A DNA stretch of 25,498 bases from Enterobacteriaceae bacterium UBA2655 (GTDB taxonomy: Bacteria > Pseudomonadota > Gammaproteobacteria > Enterobacterales > Enterobacteriaceae), in NCBI GenBank assembly GCA_002359495.1, contig DENB01000027.1, forward strand, positions 1 to 25,498, in the 5' to 3' direction. Made by a program: the position numbers and the translations under genes. Under the pieces are notes generated by a model. The model did no database searches. It was not told the DNA's origin and saw only the letters and a program-made list of their open reading frames with translations. Below, one piece after another: positions 23,105-25,498 of this stretch; positions within the stretch are counted from its first letter, which is position 1; each line of letters opens with the position of its first letter.

Positions 23105-24103
23105 TCAAAGTTCGCTTTTCTTGTGGAAGCCGTCGGCGATAATGGTGCTCTCGATGTTGCTCTTATCCACCGCGATGGGATTCAACAGCCAGGCGGGAAC
23201 CTCTTTCAGGCCATTGTTCAAGGTGGCGTTGGAGACAGGCTGTTGCCCATCGCCCAGCTCGACGGCGATTTTCGCCGCTTCATCGGCCAGTTTGCTGATC
23301 GGCTTGTAGACCGTCATGGTTTGCGTACCATTCATCAGCCGCTTGATGGCGGCGAGATCGGCATCCTGGCCTGAAATCGCCACTTTGCCCGCCAGCCCCT
23401 GCGCCGACAGCGCCTGAATCGCGCCGCCAGCCGTAGCGTCATTGGAGGCGACCACCGCATTGATATCGTTTTTGTTCGCCGTCAGCGCGTTTTCCATGAT
23501 TTTCAGCGCGTTTTCCGGCAGCCAGGCGTCAACCCACTGGTCGCCGACCACCTTGATTTTGCCGTCGTCGATATACGGCTTCAGCACCTTCATCTGCCCG
23601 GCGCGAAACAGGCGGGCGTTATTGTCGACCGGCGATCCGCCCATTAAAAAGTAATTGCCCTGAGGCACCTTTTTCACCAGGCTGGCCGCCTGCAGTTCCC
23701 CTACTTTTTCATTATCGAATGAGACGTAAAAATCGATATCGGCATTATTTATCATGCGGTCATAGGCTAATACTTTAATTCCCTCCTGCTTCGCTTCCTT
23801 AATCACGTTGCTTAATACCTGGCCGTTATACGGAATAATCACCAGAACATCGACGCCGCGGTTTATCATATTTTCTATTTGCGACATCTGGGTCTCTTCA
23901 TTGCCGTTCGCTGACTGGACAAATACGGACGCGCCCAGGGATTCCGCTTTTTTTACGAAAATATCGCGATCTTTCTGCCAGCGCTCCAGGCGCAGATCGT
24001 CAATCGCCATGCCGATTTTGACCTCTTTGGCCGCTGCGCCGTGACTGAACAGCGCCAGCGCGACAGCCGCGCAGGCGGCTAAAAGTGTGACGTTCTTTTT
24101 CAT
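23105..24103 (-). CDS. xylF: D-xylose periplasmic binding protein XylF
   Basis: The 332-residue substrate-binding protein of the XylFGH importer. A signal peptide (MKKNVTLLAACAAVALALFSHGAAA, cleavage after residue 25 before KEVKIG) sends it to the periplasm. The mature part follows E. coli XylF closely: AIDDLRLERWQKDRDIFVKK, FVQSANGNEETQMSQIENMI, LMGGSPVDNNARLF, VVASNDATAGGAIQALSAQG and SGQDADLAAIKR. Residues of the ribose-binding-like sugar cleft (for example the R in LRLERWQ and the N/D of SNDATAGG and GQDAD) are present. It is the first gene of xylFGHR, with its own promoter facing xylA. The gene is intact although the ATPase partner downstream is broken. Confidence 0.97.
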   Translation of the reverse strand: MKKNVTLLAACAAVALALFSHGAAAKEVKIGMAIDDLRLERWQKDRDIFVKKAESLGASVFVQSANGNEETQMSQIENMINRGVDVLVIIPYNGQVLSNVIKEAKQEGIKVLAYDRMINNADIDFYVSFDNEKVGELQAASLVKKVPQGNYFLMGGSPVDNNARLFRAGQMKVLKPYIDDGKIKVVGDQWVDAWLPENALKIMENALTANKNDINAVVASNDATAGGAIQALSAQGLAGKVAISGQDADLAAIKRLMNGTQTMTVYKPISKLADEAAKIAVELGDGQQPVSNATLNNGLKEVPAWLLNPIAVDKSNIESTIIADGFHKKSEL

Positions 24104-24158
24104 GTTGATGCCCTGTAGGTTGAGGTAATTGCGTTACGCACGATGTCAGGCCGATGAA

Positions 24159-24187
24159 TTGTTGTCCTCCGCCAGGGTTAACATCAA
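24159..24187 (-). promoter_or_regulatory. xylF promoter
   Basis: On the minus strand TTGATG (24187-24182) and CAACAA (24164-24159) are 17 bases apart, directly next to the XylR site. The -35 follows a conserved TAATTG, as in the E. coli xylF control region. The poor -10 fits a promoter that needs XylR and CRP. Confidence 0.55.
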
Positions 24188-24231
24188 TTATCTATTTTCC
24201 TCTTGCAGTTACGATTTTTTGTTTATTGTTG
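24185..24231. promoter_or_regulatory. XylR binding site on the xylF side
   Basis: Read on the minus strand this stretch (CAACAATAAACAAAAAATCG, then TAACTGCAAGAGGAAAATAG, then ATAATTG) closely follows the E. coli XylR site in front of xylF as I recall it (AATAAACCAAAAATCGTAAT and onward to GTAATTG). It abuts the xylF -35, the normal place for an AraC-family activator. Confidence 0.65.
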
Positions 24232-24320
24232 AAAATATGATGGCGATCGATATTTTCCGAAAGCGCATTGCCGCTTTTCAAAAGGTTACGAGACGGCGCG
24301 TAAATTTTATTCCGCTATTT

Positions 24321-24336
24321 TGCGATCGAAACCACA
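24321..24336. promoter_or_regulatory. CRP site between xylF and xylA
   Basis: TGCGATCGAAACCACA matches TGTGA-N6-TCACA with one mismatch in each half, and corresponds in place and flanks (ATTTTGCGA) to the CRP site of the E. coli xyl control region. It should serve both divergent promoters. Confidence 0.65.
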
Positions 24337-24343
24337 TTTAATA

Positions 24344-24378
24344 ATTCTGTTAATCGCGCTGTGAAATATCGTAATTGA
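24344..24378. promoter_or_regulatory. XylR binding site on the xylA side
   Basis: The stretch ending in TGTGAAATATCGTAATTGAG follows the E. coli XylR site before xylA (TGTGAAATAACATAATTGAG from memory). Its end overlaps the xylA -35 TTGAGC. The repeated pattern GAAA...TAATTG is shared with the xylF-side site, as direct-repeat sites of AraC-type proteins are. Confidence 0.65.
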
Positions 24379-24403
24379 GCGGCGCTTTTTCAGCTTCCAC
24401 AAT
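24375..24403 (+). promoter_or_regulatory. xylA promoter
   Basis: TTGAGC (24375-24380) and CACAAT (24398-24403) have 17 bases between them, matching the arrangement TTGAGC-17-CAATAT that I recall for E. coli xylA. It directly follows the XylR site. The transcript start would be near 24410, about 40 bases before the ATG. Confidence 0.6.
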
Positions 24404-24448
24404 GCCAGCACCGTTTGCAAAAACATCGCTCATTCTAAGGAGTCAGAC

Positions 24449-25498
24449 ATGCACGCTTATTTCACCGAGCTGGAGCGCGTTCGTTATGAAGGGCCGCAAA
24501 GCCGCAATCCGCTGGCCTTTCGCCATTACAACCCGGACGAGGTTCTGCTGGGAAAAACCATGGCGCAGCACCTGCGTTTCGCCGCCTGCTACTGGCACAG
24601 CTTCTGCTGGGACGGCTCCGATATGTTTGGCGTTGGGGCGTTCAACCGGCCCTGGCAGCAGCCCGGCGAGGCGCTGGAGCGGGCCAAACTGAAAGCCGAG
24701 GTGGCGTTTGAATTTTTTCATAAGCTGAACGTGCCTTACTACTGCTTCCACGATATCGACGTCTCGCCGGAAGGCGCGTCGTTACAGGCTTACCGGGAAA
24801 ACTTCGCCGTTATGAGCGATGTGCTGCAGGCGAAGCAGCAGGAAAGCGGCGTGAAGCTGCTGTGGGGCACCGCCAACTGCTTCACCCATCCGCGCTACGG
24901 CGCGGGCGCCGCCACCAGTCCCGATCCCGAGGTGTTCGCCTGGGCGGCCACGCAGGTCACCACGGCGATGGAGGCGACGCGCAAACTGGGCGGCGAAAAC
25001 TACGTGCTCTGGGGCGGCCGCGAAGGCTATGAGACGCTGCTCAATACCGATCTGCGCCAGGAGCGCGAGCAGATAGGCCGTTTTATGCAGATGGTGGTGG
25101 AGCACAAGCACCGCATCGGCTTCCAGGGGACTTTGCTGATCGAGCCGAAGCCGCAGGAGCCGACCAAGCATCAGTATGACTACGACGTCGCCACGGTTTA
25201 TGGCTTTTTGAAACAGTTCGGACTGGAAAAAGAGATTAAGGTCAACGTTGAAGCGAACCACGCGACGCTGGCGGGGCACGCTTTCCATCATGAAATCGCC
25301 ACCGCCATCGCACTGGGCATCTTCGGCTCGGTGGACGCCAACCGCGGCGACGCGCAGCTGGGCTGGGATACCGATCAATTTCCTAACAGCGTCGAAGAGA
25401 ATGCGCTGGTGATGTATGAGATTATCAAAGCGGGCGGATTCACCACCGGCGGGCTGAACTTCGACGCTAAAGTACGCCGTCAGAGCACCGACAAATAC
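24449..25498 (+). CDS. xylA: Xylose isomerase, C-terminus outside window
   Basis: XylA turns D-xylose into D-xylulose, the first intracellular step of xylose use. Exactly 350 codons are visible; E. coli XylA has 440. The catalytic pair H101 and D104 (CFHDIDVSP), metal ligands E232 ([10 protein letters not shown]), E268 and H271 ([11 protein letters not shown]), D296 (DANRGD), D307 and D309 (WDTDQ) and D339 (LNFDAK) are all at E. coli positions. A strong ribosome site, TAAGGAG, lies before the ATG at 24449. It is divergent from xylF across a 345-bp control region; xylB would normally follow beyond the window. No lesion is seen, in contrast to xylG. Confidence 0.97.
   Translation, partial: MHAYFTELERVRYEGPQSRNPLAFRHYNPDEVLLGKTMAQHLRFAACYWHSFCWDGSDMFGVGAFNRPWQQPGEALERAKLKAEVAFEFFHKLNVPYYCFHDIDVSPEGASLQAYRENFAVMSDVLQAKQQESGVKLLWGTANCFTHPRYGAGAATSPDPEVFAWAATQVTTAMEATRKLGGENYVLWGGREGYETLLNTDLRQEREQIGRFMQMVVEHKHRIGFQGTLLIEPKPQEPTKHQYDYDVATVYGFLKQFGLEKEIKVNVEANHATLAGHAFHHEIATAIALGIFGSVDANRGDAQLGWDTDQFPNSVEENALVMYEIIKAGGFTTGGLNFDAKVRRQSTDKY

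Noticed and set aside
24782..25378. 198-codon minus-strand frame opposite xylA
   Set aside because: XylA active-site and metal-site residues are all in the plus-strand frame.

Overview
The window is chromosomal DNA from an enteric gamma-proteobacterium. The family Erwiniaceae (Pantoea/Mixta/Erwinia type) is my best guess, because many proteins are close to their E. coli counterparts (XylA, XylF, XylR, AvtA, GhrB, YiaD, Tag, DnaT, DnaC) while the gene order is a condensed and rearranged version of the E. coli 79-80 min region. This is judged from remembered sequences; no search was run. Genes are tightly packed, codons are GC-rich, and there is no tRNA, rRNA, CRISPR array, insertion sequence or phage gene.

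Left end (1-5.5 kb): a two-gene minus-strand operon encodes a PP-loop ATPase and an ATP-grasp ligase (cut by the window edge). A MocR-type regulator (GntR helix-turn-helix fused to an aminotransferase-like domain) is read away from it. I cannot name the pathway, and this is the best candidate for an undescribed system. The alanine-valine aminotransferase gene avtA converges on the regulator.

5.5-12 kb: a 2-ketogluconate catabolic operon in the order known from Pseudomonas (kguE epimerase-like, kguK kinase, kguT transporter, then a GhrB/KguD-type reductase), preceded by a PtxS-like LacI regulator and a second LacI-family gene. A perfect palindrome TGGAACCGGTTCCA, very like the PtxS operator, lies just upstream of kguE. 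A GC hairpin with a T run separates kguT from the reductase gene.

12-16 kb: yiaD (outer-membrane OmpA-like lipoprotein) with a clear terminator, tag (3-methyladenine glycosylase I), a divergent yhjY-like outer-membrane beta-barrel gene, and the primosome pair dnaT-dnaC behind a leader hairpin.

16-25.5 kb: pentose/sugar region. A ROK-family regulator that has lost kinase and sugar-binding residues converges, over a 14-bp perfect hairpin, on a sugar-porter MFS gene. A 573-bp AT-rich gap follows, then xylR, xylH, xylG and xylF on the minus strand and the start of xylA on the plus strand, with the xylA-xylF control region (CRP site, two XylR sites, two promoters) recognisable by resemblance to E. 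coli. xylG is broken by an exact 11-bp tandem duplication. Removing one copy restores a 509-codon frame, so the xylose ABC transporter is predicted to be off but possibly revertible, while xylose isomerase, XylR and a nearby MFS sugar transporter look intact.
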